From Dehalococcoidia bacterium (GTDB lineage: Bacteria; Chloroflexota; Dehalococcoidia; Dehalococcoidales; Fen-1064), in the NCBI GenBank assembly GCA_011171075.1, contig DUFD01000041.1, forward strand, positions 1 to 58,977: DNA of 58,977 nucleotides, in the 5' to 3' direction. Position numbers and translations under genes: made by a program. Of the stretch, positions 17,492 to 25,193 are shown one piece after another. The notes beneath the pieces are model-generated. The model was not told the origin of the DNA and searched no databases. It worked only from the letters and a program-made list of their open reading frames with translations. Numbering within the stretch: the first letter of the stretch is position 1; each line of letters begins with the position of its first letter.

Positions 17492-18371
17492 CAGCTTCAG
17501 CCGGTGCTTCCTCCGCCCGTTCGGCTTCCATCACCAGGTTCAGTGCCTCTATAGCCACCTCAATCTGGCCGTCATCAGGCTCGCGGGTCGTCATCGACTG
17601 CAGCCAGAGTCCCGGGGCAATAATCACCTTCACGAGAGGGTTCCCCGTATGCCTGGCAGCAAAGTAGACAAGCTCATAGCCGAGCGCCGCTATCACCGGC
17701 ACCAGCAGAATTCGCGAGAGGACCATCAGCCAGAGGGTTGGCCGTCCAATCAGGGAAAAGACAAGGATGGCTATCAGCAGCACCATGAACATAAAGCTGC
17801 TACCACAGCGGACATGGGCTTTGCCGTATTCTTTTACCGCCCCCACCTCAAGCGGTACGCCAGCCTCATAGGCATTAATCGTCTTGTGCTCGGCACCGTG
17901 ATAGGCAAAGACACGCTTGATATCCGGCATCAGCGATATTAACCAGAGATAGGCAATAAAAAGGACCAGCCGGATAACGCCCTCTACCAGGTGGAAAAGC
18001 AGCGTCGATTCGATGGTGAATAGCCTGGTAATAAAAAGCGGGGTAAGGAAGAATATGGCAATGGCCGCCGCCAGAGCAACGGCCATCATCAACCAGACCG
18101 GCCAGCCCTCGATTTTCTCGCCTTCTTCTTCCAGGGCTACATTGGCAGAGTATGTCAGTATCTTGATACCGAGCGCCAGAGTCTCAATCAGGACGATAAT
18201 ACCACGCACCAGTGGCAACGTCCGAAGTCGGCCGGTATAGAGTGAAGGCACAAGCTGGGTGTTGTTTGTCAGCTCACCATTGGGGCGGCGGACCACAGTG
18301 GCCATGTACTTCCGACCGCGCATCATCACGCCCTCCATAACCGCCTGCCCACCGTAGTGAAACTCCGCCAT
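17454..18371 (-). CDS. DUF1385 integral membrane protein
   Basis: 305 residues. The DUF1385 opening HYGGQAVMEGVMMRGRKYMATVVR is unmistakable, followed by several membrane segments (around residues 90-115, 125-145, 195-220 and 225-245) and the mid-protein motif FAYHGAEHKTINAYEAG with a His-rich site. In many Gram-positive bacteria and Chloroflexi this gene lies beside rpmE and prfA. The function is unknown; metal binding has been suggested from the conserved histidines. It is 72 bases downstream of rpmE and probably in the L21-L27-L31 operon. The C-terminal ~45 residues are acidic and non-conserved, and overlap hisI. Confidence 0.88.
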   Translation of the reverse strand: MAEFHYGGQAVMEGVMMRGRKYMATVVRRPNGELTNNTQLVPSLYTGRLRTLPLVRGIIVLIETLALGIKILTYSANVALEEEGEKIEGWPVWLMMAVALAAAIAIFFLTPLFITRLFTIESTLLFHLVEGVIRLVLFIAYLWLISLMPDIKRVFAYHGAEHKTINAYEAGVPLEVGAVKEYGKAHVRCGSSFMFMVLLIAILVFSLIGRPTLWLMVLSRILLVPVIAALGYELVYFAARHTGNPLVKVIIAPGLWLQSMTTREPDDGQIEVAIEALNLVMEAERAEEAPAEAVSQESFPVSEAP

Positions 18372-18443
18372 TATCCACCTGCCATTTCAAAGCAAACAAA
18401 AAGGAGCGGCGTAGCCGCTCCCACACCATTAACTTTCACGAAT

Positions 18444-18650
18444 CTAGCTCTGGCTATTGTAGCGGCGCCGGAAGCGCTCAACACGCCCGGCGGTATCAAC
18501 CACCCTCTGCTCACCGGTGAAGAAAGGATGGCACTTATTGCAAAGCTCTACCTTTATCTCCTTCTTGGTTGAGCCAATGGTAAAGGTATTGCCGCAGGAG
18601 CAGATTGCCTTGGCATCTTTGTAATATGTAGGATGAATGTCGTCTTTCAT
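18444..18650 (-). CDS. rpmE: 50S ribosomal protein L31
   Basis: 68 residues starting at [13 protein letters not shown]; the open frame extends much further upstream, but that stretch is the antisense of rpmA. CSCGNTF and [12 protein letters not shown] give the zinc-binding CxC and CxxC of the C+ form of L31. It lies between rpmA and DUF1385 on the same strand, consistent with a ribosomal-protein operon. Confidence 0.95.
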   Translation of the reverse strand: MKDDIHPTYYKDAKAICSCGNTFTIGSTKKEIKVELCNKCHPFFTGEQRVVDTAGRVERFRRRYNSQS

Positions 18651-18675
18651 AAATATTCTACAGTCTACGCCAGCC

Positions 18676-18930
18676 TTAGCCGGCGTAGACGCTGACCTTT
18701 CTCCGGTTGTTCTTTGCCGGTTCGTACTGAACGATGCCATCGACCAGGGCAAAGAGAGTATAGTCCCTGCCCACGCCGACGTTATTACCGGGGTGAATCC
18801 GCGTGCCGCGCTGTCGTACCAGTATCGTTCCGGCACGGACACTCTCTCCGGCATAGCGTTTCACGCCCAGACGCTTTCCCTGGCTATCCCGACCGTTTTT
18901 GGTGCGGCCACCACCCTTCTTATGCGCCAC
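18676..18930 (-). CDS. rpmA: 50S ribosomal protein L27
   Basis: 84 residues starting [26 protein letters not shown], the hallmark N-terminus that reaches the peptidyl-transferase centre. There is no Firmicutes-type cleavable leader ahead of the Ala-His-Lys-Lys. [18 protein letters not shown] is the conserved core. The start overlaps the end of rplU by 11 bases, so translation is probably coupled. Confidence 0.97.
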   Translation of the reverse strand: MAHKKGGGRTKNGRDSQGKRLGVKRYAGESVRAGTILVRQRGTRIHPGNNVGVGRDYTLFALVDGIVQYEPAKNNRRKVSVYAG

Positions 18931-19306
18931 TTTCGCTTTCCTCTTTTTTCTTGCGGGAGGTTCTCTTCCTGGCAGGTTTCTCGGGTGCTATCCCCGGCGC
19001 AACTATCTCGTCAATAGCCAGTCGGGTATATGCCTGCCGATGGCCCGTCTTCCGGCGATACCGTACCTTCGACTTGTATTTGAAGACAATTATCTTATCG
19101 CCTCTACCGTCACCCTTAGAGGTAGCAACAACCCTAGCCCCCTCAACGGTGGGCGTGCCCACGGAAACCTTCTCGCCTTCGCCGACAACCAGCACGCGGT
19201 CCAGCTCGACGGTAGCCCCCTCGGCCACTTCAAGCTTATCGACATCAAGCACCTGTCCCTGGGTCACCCGGTACTGCTTGCCTCCGGTCTCAACTATCGC
19301 GTAAAT
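18920..19306 (-). CDS. rplU: 50S ribosomal protein L21, with apparent ATT start
   Basis: 128 residues from ATT at 19306. The universal L21 opening [13 protein letters not shown] lies upstream of the first conventional start (GTG 19267), which would delete 13 conserved residues. An in-frame TAG five codons before the ATT rules out any other start, and GGAGGTG at 19317-19311 sits four bases upstream. Core motifs [47 protein letters not shown] are standard. A lysine-rich C-terminal tail ([14 protein letters not shown]) is an extension. The gene leads the rplU-rpmA-rpmE-DUF1385 operon from a promoter only ~25-50 bases upstream. Confidence 0.9.
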   Translation of the reverse strand: MYAIVETGGKQYRVTQGQVLDVDKLEVAEGATVELDRVLVVGEGEKVSVGTPTVEGARVVATSKGDGRGDKIIVFKYKSKVRYRRKTGHRQAYTRLAIDEIVAPGIAPEKPARKRTSRKKKEESESGA

Positions 19307-19328
19307 CTTCCACCTCCACTAAACTATC

Positions 19329-19358
19329 ATTGTACCAATTGTCTGCGCTTGGCGTCAA
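19329..19358 (-). promoter_or_regulatory. Promoter of the rplU operon
   Basis: On the minus strand, TTGACG (19358-19353) and TACAAT (19334-19329) are 18 bases apart. A start about 7 bases later leaves a leader of only some 16 bases before the ATT codon of rplU, just enough for the GGAGG. Confidence 0.6.
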
Positions 19359-19377
19359 GCGTGTGGCTTCACTGTCT

Positions 19378-19430
19378 GTTCATTGGTGCTGGCTCTATCC
19401 CCTTGTTCGCCTTTGCCACAGGGAATTGAG
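19378..19430 (+). repeat. Intergenic repeat, GTTCATTGGTGCTGGC type (copy 1)
   Basis: The 16-base string at 19378-19393 recurs exactly at 20476-20491, and in both places a C-rich tract (TATCCCCTTG / CATCCCCTTA) follows. Two copies 1.1 kb apart flank the SDR gene. Confidence 0.55.
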
Positions 19431-19463
19431 GGATAATCTATAAAGTCATTTAAAAATATAAAC

Positions 19464-19493
19464 TTGAGACAAGGCTTGACTTATCTTTATAAT
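19464..19493 (+). promoter_or_regulatory. Promoter of the SDR gene
   Basis: TTGAGA (19464-19469), an 18-base spacer and a consensus TATAAT (19488-19493). The ATG follows about 50 bases downstream after AAAGGGGG. Confidence 0.5.
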
Positions 19494-19542
19494 AATTCAG
19501 GTCAACCTGAGTGAACACACTAATCGTAAAAGGGGGAATCGC

Positions 19543-20343
19543 ATGGCTAAACGTATTCATGAGCTATTCAACCTCAATGGTAAGGTAAGTATCGTAACCG
19601 GTGCCGCAATGGGAATCGGCAAGGGTATTGCCCTCAGGCTGGCAGAAGCCGGTGCCAGTGTTGTCGTCGCTGACATTAACCTCGAAGAAGCAAGCAAGAC
19701 GTCTGACGAAATGACAGCAGCCGGTTATAAGGTGAAGGCAGTTCAAGCTGATGCGAGCAAATTAGCCGATATTGAACGTGTTATAGCTACCACAATTGAT
19801 ACTTTTGGCGACCTGCATATCTTGGTCAACAACGCCGGGATTTATCCCTTTGCACCATCTCTCGAGATGCCGGAAGCCCTATGGAACAAGACGATAGACA
19901 TCAATCTGAAGGGCTACATGTTCTTTGCCCAGGCCGCCGCGAAGGCAATGCTATCTAAAAACCATGGCGGGAAAATCATCAATATTGCCTCGATTGATTC
20001 TTTCCATCCAACGGGCAACCTCGCTCACTACGATGCCTCCAAAGGCGGTGTGATTATGCTGACAAAAGCATTAGGGAAAGAATGGGCACCAATGGGTATT
20101 CTTGTGAATGCTATCGCTCCGGGCGCCGTTCTGACTCCTGGTGGGGCTTCATCTATGGACTTTAGTAAGATGACTAGAGAGCAGATAGAAGGTATGTCCA
20201 AAGCTTTTCTTGACCATATTCCGTTAGGTCGTCAGGGTGAACCGGATGATATCGCCAAGATAGCATTATTCCTGGCCAGTGAAGCTGCGGACTACATGGT
20301 AGGCGCTACTATAATCGCCGATGGCGGTTACCTGGTAGGTTAA
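19543..20343 (+). CDS. Short-chain dehydrogenase/reductase (SDR)
   Basis: 266 residues, classical SDR. TGAAMGIGKGIA near residues 20-31 is the NAD(P)-binding glycine motif and DINLEEAS shows Asp at the end of beta-2, favouring NAD(H). NNAGIYPF, INIASIDSFHP with the catalytic serine, and YDASKGG with Tyr-x-x-x-Lys complete the active site. The C-terminal GATIIADGGYLVG is typical of 3-oxoacyl-ACP reductase/glucose dehydrogenase relatives. Substrate unknown. AAAGGGGG precedes the ATG. It is a single-gene unit flanked by two copies of an intergenic repeat. Confidence 0.92.
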   Translation: MAKRIHELFNLNGKVSIVTGAAMGIGKGIALRLAEAGASVVVADINLEEASKTSDEMTAAGYKVKAVQADASKLADIERVIATTIDTFGDLHILVNNAGIYPFAPSLEMPEALWNKTIDINLKGYMFFAQAAAKAMLSKNHGGKIINIASIDSFHPTGNLAHYDASKGGVIMLTKALGKEWAPMGILVNAIAPGAVLTPGGASSMDFSKMTREQIEGMSKAFLDHIPLGRQGEPDDIAKIALFLASEAADYMVGATIIADGGYLVG

Positions 20344-20475
20344 TCAATACGCAATATCTCGGCTGCTGGATACCGAACTACCCCCAAGAGGAGTCCAGAG
20401 GGTGAGACCCCCTTAGAATCCCCTTCTAATTACACAGAGCACCGAACGAAAGCGTCTATGCATGGTTTCCCACAT

Positions 20476-20561
20476 GTTCATTGGTGCTGGCCCCATCCCC
20501 TTAGTCCCCTTCCCCAGAGGGGAAGGGGAAACAAATAAAAAAGAGGGGCTGCGCCCCTCTT
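20476..20561 (+). repeat. Intergenic repeat with strong hairpin (copy 2 plus hairpin)
   Basis: Starts with the 16-base string shared with 19378, continues with CCCCTTCCCC/GGGGAAGGGG (an inverted repeat) and an A-rich spacer, and ends in a perfect 9-bp stem AAGAGGGGC / GCCCCTCTT with a TGC loop (20541-20561). The last stem matches the hairpin at 17087. It could terminate the SDR transcript but lacks a clean U-tract. Confidence 0.6.
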
Positions 20562-20607
20562 CGACACCCCGATTATAGTGTTTGGAGATTGACCTAATTA
20601 ACACAAT

Positions 20608-20922
20608 CTATTCTGGCCATTTTAAACCAGTTTGTCTATAATCCTCAGGATCTGCATCTTCAGGAATAGGCTGGATATTTATATTCACAAAATACTCACA
20701 TTTCAGTAGCATCTCAGAAAGCTCTGATGGCACTGGTTTTATACGGTTCAAGTCATCAAGCGGTATTCCAAAATGGACTGATTCATCATCACGATGAAAG
20801 AAAAGACTCCCGTCTTCCACTTTCATTGTGCCTGCGTATACAACTACTTCGTCTTTTCCCTGTTTATTCTCACCCCAGACAACAAGGGCAAGACTTTTAT
20901 CAACTAACTGTTCTAATTCCAT
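20608..20922 (-). CDS. Hypothetical protein, 104 residues
   Basis: I do not recognise the family. The product is acidic, with a beta-rich look: KSLALVVWGENKQGKDEVVVYAGTMKVEDGSLFFHRDD, then an amphipathic LSEMLLKCEYFVNINI. No signal peptide or membrane segment. It starts with ATG, with no strong ribosome-binding site. It is lower in GC than coaE next door and stands alone after an intergenic repeat. The codon pattern and lack of internal stops support a real gene, but no function can be named. Confidence 0.6.
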   Translation of the reverse strand: MELEQLVDKSLALVVWGENKQGKDEVVVYAGTMKVEDGSLFFHRDDESVHFGIPLDDLNRIKPVPSELSEMLLKCEYFVNINIQPIPEDADPEDYRQTGLKWPE

Positions 20923-21009
20923 GACGACTAACTATATAATATAAAAATTACTTATCAAATATGCTCCAGTGATACATCGGGATGAATAGGTGGGTATATG
21001 ATGAAGCCA

Positions 21010-21612
21010 TCAGCCATCGGCAACTTGAAGCCCTTCCCACAACTCCGCTACCTTCGCCCGCAACTCATCAAGGCTGCCGTCATTGCTGATAACCACGCTG
21101 GCCTGCTTCTTCCGCTCCTCGTTCGATAGCTGAGAGCGTATCCGCGACCTGATTTGCTCTTCGGGCAGGCCGGTCCGTTCCTTCGCCCTTTGCACAACTG
21201 CCGACTCAGAAGCAACGGTGAGCCAGACTTCGTCAACGAGCGGTGTCCAGCCAGCCTCCAGCAGGATAGCCGCCTCCAGCACCACCACCTTCACCCCCTG
21301 CCGACGGTACTCCTCAATCCTGTCCGCCATCATCTCATGCATCCGGGGGTGCATTATTCCGTTCAGGCGCTCTAGCGCCGCGGGGTCGCCAAAAACAATC
21401 GCCCCCAGCTTCTTACGGTCGACACTGCCATCGGCAGCCACGACCTCCTGTCCAAAAGCAGCCACCACTTCATTCCAGACCTTGGTTCCCGGCTGATAGG
21501 CTTCGTGCCCCACCTTGTCGGCATCCAGCACCACAGCACCAAGCTCAGCAAGCATCCGTGATACGGTACTCTTGCCACTGCCAATACCACCGGTCAGACC
21601 TATTACCTTCAT
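21010..21612 (-). CDS. coaE: Dephospho-CoA kinase
   Basis: 200 residues. It phosphorylates the 3'-hydroxyl of dephospho-CoA, the final step of coenzyme A synthesis. Walker A GLTGGIGSGKST is at residues 5-16, VVLDADKVGHEAY follows with the catalytic aspartate, and the lid HPRMHEMM and VVLEAAILLEAGW (usual VxxPLLxE) are conserved. The C-terminal NDGSLDELRAKV matches the family (N-G-x-x-x-L). It lies 59 bases downstream of comF on the same strand. Confidence 0.95.
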   Translation of the reverse strand: MKVIGLTGGIGSGKSTVSRMLAELGAVVLDADKVGHEAYQPGTKVWNEVVAAFGQEVVAADGSVDRKKLGAIVFGDPAALERLNGIMHPRMHEMMADRIEEYRRQGVKVVVLEAAILLEAGWTPLVDEVWLTVASESAVVQRAKERTGLPEEQIRSRIRSQLSNEERKKQASVVISNDGSLDELRAKVAELWEGLQVADG

Positions 21613-21671
21613 ATCGAACTAAACCTCATCTCACAGCATGACAGATTTTCCCGGAAAAGGAAACGAGCTCT

Positions 21672-22382
21672 TCAAATCTCCCTGGCAAAGGTAAGCGCCC
21701 ACACCGAGACCACTCCGGACGCCTTCAATACTTCCGCACAGGCATCGAGGGTCGCTCCCGAAGTGGCAACATCATCAATTAACAGCACCTGTTTACCCCG
21801 AAGGCGGTCATCACGACAGGCAAATACGCCGACAACGTTATCCCGACGCTCCTCAACGGTCGCTGTCCTCGCCTGAGGAGGGTTATCTTTCTGCCGGACG
21901 AGACAGTCGGCTACCACGGGCAGGTTACTCAATCTGCCCAGTCCTTCCGCCAGGAGACGTGACTGATTATAGCCCCTCTCGCGGAGTCGTTTCCGGTGTA
22001 ACGGTACCGGCACGAGTACTTCTCCAGGTACGCGGTTAGCTAGTATGTAATCATGCAGAAGCTCGGATAGAAGGGGTGCCAGGGCCCGCAGGTTCCGGTA
22101 TTTCAGTTGGTGCACCGCCTCACGAACCACCCCTTCAAACCGGAACGGAGAACGAATCCCGTCAATTGCCGCCGACCACTCCACGCAACTGGAACATAGC
22201 TGCCCTCCGGCGTGGGGCTTGCCACATCTGGGACAGAATGGGGGCTCAATGCGGGGTAGAGAGCGCTGACACGACTGACATAGGAAGCTTCCCTCCCCAC
22301 CACAACCGACACACCACCTGGGAAATAAAAGGTCCAGTGCCATCCCTCTGAGTTTTATCAACCTAGGGAGCACGCTGGTCAT
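21672..22382 (-). CDS. comF: ComF family amidophosphoribosyltransferase-like protein
   Basis: 236 residues. The N-terminal zinc region has CVGCGGEGSFLCQSC and CPRCGKPHAGGQLCSSC (about residues 24-70). FEGVVREAVHQLKYRN and VPVPLHRKRLRERGYNQSRLLA (around 130-150) are ComF signatures, and VLLIDDVATSGATL near 200 is the PRPP-binding loop. ComF is needed for DNA uptake in transformable bacteria; a general nucleotide role is also possible. The DNA-uptake genes comEC/comEA are not in this window. Confidence 0.93.
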   Translation of the reverse strand: MTSVLPRLIKLRGMALDLLFPRWCVGCGGEGSFLCQSCQRSLPRIEPPFCPRCGKPHAGGQLCSSCVEWSAAIDGIRSPFRFEGVVREAVHQLKYRNLRALAPLLSELLHDYILANRVPGEVLVPVPLHRKRLRERGYNQSRLLAEGLGRLSNLPVVADCLVRQKDNPPQARTATVEERRDNVVGVFACRDDRLRGKQVLLIDDVATSGATLDACAEVLKASGVVSVWALTFAREI

Positions 22383-22419
22383 CCTTTAGTAAAGGGCTTG
22401 AGATAAACCCGGTGAGAAC

Positions 22420-22632
22420 CTAGCGACTACGGGCACCATGCATGGCGCCACTCATGATGGGTTCATCAATATAAACGTCACCATTCCGTATCTTGAGGTT
22501 GAAACCACACTGCGGATTCGTGCACACCCATGCCTTGTAGCAGATAGTTGCTCCCTGAGAGCCGAAATCAGAGAGAGGAACAAGGTCACCGGTTTTGCAC
22601 TTCTGGCACTTGGGGAAACTTAGCTGTTCCAA
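22420..22632 (-). CDS. Small double-zinc-ribbon protein
   Basis: 70 residues from TTG at 22632, placed six bases after GGGAGGTG; an in-frame upstream start at 22680 would add 16 unremarkable residues. CQKC near residue 10 and CTNPQCGFNL near 38 form one four-cysteine zinc ribbon, with an extra Cys in TICYKAW. DGxxYI-type beta-hairpin follows. Such proteins bind nucleic acid or serve as rubredoxin-like modules; nothing more precise can be said. It is upstream of comF on the same strand with a 37-base gap. Confidence 0.6.
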   Translation of the reverse strand: MEQLSFPKCQKCKTGDLVPLSDFGSQGATICYKAWVCTNPQCGFNLKIRNGDVYIDEPIMSGAMHGARSR

Positions 22633-22754
22633 CGGGTCCACCTCCCAGCCTGAATAAAAACTGCACACAGTATACACCAATCACCTGGAGTTGACAAGAG
22701 TATTCTTAACCTAACTGATTTGCATGTAACTTCCGAATACAGCCTGCTCTTGCC

Positions 22755-23105
22755 TCAGAAGCTGGTTTCACCCGGTGGCATGAAGGCAATGTGGGAGAAC
22801 GCCGAGTCCGCAGTAGCCCCGTGCCAGTGCTTCTCACCGGCCGGGATATGAATAATAGTGCCAGGTGTGACCGTCACCTCTTCCGCCTCAGTGGCTACAA
22901 TCCCCTTCCCCTCAGTGACATACAGGACCTGGTCGAAGGTGTGGGTATGGAACACGTTAACAGCCCCAGGACTGAAACTAACCACGCTGACCCGAAGCTC
23001 ATCGGGACTGTTACCGATAAGACCCTGTACACTAACTTTTCCCCGAAAGATGGGATTATCACTTGCCTCCTGTGGAGTAACGTCTTTGATATTGACTATT
23101 TTCAT
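22755..23105 (-). CDS. Cupin-domain protein
   Basis: 116 residues from ATG 23105, directly behind AAGGAGGT; a longer frame begins at 23126 but has no such site. The cupin motif 1 is VFHTHTFDQVLYVTEG (two His, one Glu-equivalent Gln/Glu region) and motif 2 is PGTIIHIPAGEKHWHGA with the last metal His. Single-domain cupins of this kind include quercetinase-like and carboxymuconolactone-associated proteins; the substrate is unknown. It lies 17 bases after thpR and is probably co-transcribed. Confidence 0.85.
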   Translation of the reverse strand: MKIVNIKDVTPQEASDNPIFRGKVSVQGLIGNSPDELRVSVVSFSPGAVNVFHTHTFDQVLYVTEGKGIVATEAEEVTVTPGTIIHIPAGEKHWHGATADSAFSHIAFMPPGETSF

Positions 23106-23122
23106 AGGTACCTCCTTACTGT

Positions 23123-23707
23123 TCAACCCTCACCCAACCCGACAGAACTGAGCCGACTATAGATAGCACCCTGTCTTGTCAGCTGGCTCCTCATCAGGAA
23201 AACCATATCGACAGTAATATTTTGCGTAGCCTTAAAATCGGTGCTCTCGATGAGACGTCCGAAGTTCTGCCTCTCTTCAGGTGACACCTGGTCACGGACG
23301 CGGGCAAGAGTAAGGTGCGGCGTGAACCCCCTCGGTTCAGCTGGAAAGCCAATCTCTGCCAGAGACGACTCGACCCGCTGCTGTAACTGCCGGAGCCTGT
23401 CCAATTCCCCGGATATCCCTACCCAGGCCACCCGGACCCTCCTCGGATTGGGGAATACCCCCAGGCCACCTACCTCTAATCGAAAGGGTGAAACCCCGCT
23501 TGCAGCCTCACGTAATGCTGCGGTGATATTATCGAGTCGGTCTACTGCCACATCACCGAGAAACTTCAATGTCAGGTGAATCCCTCTCGGGTCAACCCAT
23601 CTCACCCCGCTATGACCGCCGGACTCCAGATGCTCGCTCAGCTCAATTAGCTCGCTCTTCAATTTCTCGGGGAGCTCAATAGCAACGAATGACCGTACCC
23701 GCTCCAT
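23123..23707 (-). CDS. thpR: RNA 2',3'-cyclic phosphodiesterase (2'-5' RNA ligase family)
   Basis: 194 residues. Two H-x-T/S motifs, IHLTLKFLGD near residues 43-52 and PHLTLARVRD near 129-138, are the catalytic pair of 2H phosphoesterases. The N-terminus VRSFVAIELPEKLKSEL is the ThpR signature. Members open 2',3'-cyclic phosphates on RNA; the in vivo target is usually unknown. Upstream of the cupin gene in the same direction. Confidence 0.93.
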   Translation of the reverse strand: MERVRSFVAIELPEKLKSELIELSEHLESGGHSGVRWVDPRGIHLTLKFLGDVAVDRLDNITAALREAASGVSPFRLEVGGLGVFPNPRRVRVAWVGISGELDRLRQLQQRVESSLAEIGFPAEPRGFTPHLTLARVRDQVSPEERQNFGRLIESTDFKATQNITVDMVFLMRSQLTRQGAIYSRLSSVGLGEG

Positions 23708-23747
23708 AACTCAAGACCCCGTATTTCTTAACGAGTGGCCTGATACC

Positions 23748-24587
23748 CTAGTCACCGGCAATACCCAGTAGTCTGCATGCATTACCGGACAGAATCTGTT
23801 CCCTCGTTTCCGCCGGCAGGTCCAGCGAATCAATCTCTTTAAGAAGTCGACTCTGCGGTAACAGAGGATAATCAGTGCCGAAGAGTATCTTATCGGCACC
23901 AACCAGCTCGCTGACCCTCTTATATACTTCAGGAACGTACAGAAACGGTGAAGCCGCGCTATCGAAGTAAACGTTCTTCATGGCTTCCTTCACCTCTGGC
24001 ATGAGGGCGTAAAAGGGCAGGCCGCCCCCCCAGTGAGCGAGAACATGCGTAATGTCTGGATAAGCCGTAATCAGAGTATTGAGCAGATCAGGTGTTATCT
24101 TACCCTTGCCCGCGTACTGGTGCCCCACCGGCTCCGAAGCATGTGTCAACAGGATGAGGTCATGTTCCCGGATGACCTCAATGATAGGTGATATCACTTC
24201 CGGGTCGAATGCCTCTGGATCCAGCCTCATCTCGCCAATCCCTCTCACGCCGCCACGGACACAGCGCTCTATCTCAGCAACAGCAGCTTCTATGGACTGC
24301 AGAGTTACCATGCAAAAACCGACCAGACGCTCAGGATAGCGAGCAATCGACTCCATAATGTAGTCGTTCGTTTCGATACAGAGCTCGTGGCTGGTCCAGG
24401 CTACGTTCAGAATCACCGAAACATCGATTCCAGCGCGGTCCATGCTCTCAATCAGCTCATCCGCCGTAGCAATCCTGGCATTGGGTGATGAATAAAGTAC
24501 AGCCAAGCCAGGGTCTTTAGCAACATATCTTTCCCGGCTTTCCTTGAGCCGGGGCGAAAAAACGTGCGTGTGAAAATCAATAACCAT
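23748..24587 (-). CDS. Amidohydrolase family protein (ACMSD-like, Amidohydro_2)
   Basis: 279 residues. MVIDFHTHVF is the first metal motif, LLTHASEP near residue 150 and VLAHWGGGLPFY near 190 give the other histidines, and ILFGTDYPLLP near 240 gives the last aspartate. The layout matches metal-dependent decarboxylases/hydrolases such as aminocarboxymuconate-semialdehyde decarboxylase. The reaction is unknown. It stands upstream of thpR on the same strand, separated by 40 bases. Confidence 0.88.
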   Translation of the reverse strand: MVIDFHTHVFSPRLKESRERYVAKDPGLAVLYSSPNARIATADELIESMDRAGIDVSVILNVAWTSHELCIETNDYIMESIARYPERLVGFCMVTLQSIEAAVAEIERCVRGGVRGIGEMRLDPEAFDPEVISPIIEVIREHDLILLTHASEPVGHQYAGKGKITPDLLNTLITAYPDITHVLAHWGGGLPFYALMPEVKEAMKNVYFDSAASPFLYVPEVYKRVSELVGADKILFGTDYPLLPQSRLLKEIDSLDLPAETREQILSGNACRLLGIAGD

Positions 24588-24772
24588 CGCCCGATTATAG
24601 CAAGTGCCTCACCTCACTTTCAAGCCAGCCATACTCTCTATGTTAGACAATTCGACACGCAAAACACGCAAAAGAACAGCATTTGACGGTTACCTGCGGC
24701 AGATATTACGTATTTGAGATATTTCAAGGCATCTCCATGACTGTCAATATGCGAGAATCGTTCTCTATTGAT

Positions 24773-24801
24773 TTGCCCCATAATCCCGTCTAAGTTATTA
24801 T
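24773..24801 (+). promoter_or_regulatory. Promoter of groESL
   Basis: TTGCCC (24773-24778), a 17-base spacer and TATTAT (24796-24801). The CIRCE operator begins six bases downstream, so repressor binding would cover the transcription start. Confidence 0.6.
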
Positions 24802-24806
24802 ATTAC

Positions 24807-24833
24807 TTAGCAGTCTAAGGGATAGACTGCTAA
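24807..24833 (+). promoter_or_regulatory. CIRCE operator (HrcA site)
   Basis: TTAGCAGTC - 9 bases - GACTGCTAA, a perfect 9-bp inverted repeat. It differs from the classical TTAGCACTC-N9-GAGTGCTAA only by a compensating change at one position of each arm. It lies between promoter and groES, the standard place for heat-shock repression by HrcA. The hrcA gene is not in the window. Confidence 0.93.
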
Positions 24834-24864
24834 ATTATGAGAAGCCCCAAGAGAGGAGAGGAGA

Positions 24865-25164
24865 ATGGCAATAAAGCTTCAACCACTGGCTGACCGTCTC
24901 GTGGTCAAGCCTATTGAGAAAGAAGAAGTGACCAAGGGGGGTATCGTCCTGCCCGATACCGCCAAGGAAAAACCACAGGAGGGAAAAGTCCTGGCGGTGG
25001 GACCGGGGAGATTAACTGACGACGGTAAGCGACTGGCGATGGATGTCAGTGTGGGCGATATCGTATTATATGCCAAGTATGGCGGTACCGAGATAAAAAT
25101 AGATGACGAAGAGCTTGTGATATTACGGGAGAGTGATATCCTCGCCAAGAAACCCAAAAAATAG
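24865..25164 (+). CDS. groES: Co-chaperonin GroES
   Basis: 99 residues. [36 protein letters not shown] contains the mobile loop that docks on GroEL, and the roof and [19 protein letters not shown] end are standard. GAGAGGAGAG precedes the ATG. The gene is the first of a CIRCE-regulated operon with groEL 29 bases downstream. Confidence 0.98.
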   Translation: MAIKLQPLADRLVVKPIEKEEVTKGGIVLPDTAKEKPQEGKVLAVGPGRLTDDGKRLAMDVSVGDIVLYAKYGGTEIKIDDEELVILRESDILAKKPKK

Positions 25165-25193
25165 GTCGAGCCAGGATACAGGAGGAGAGTTAA

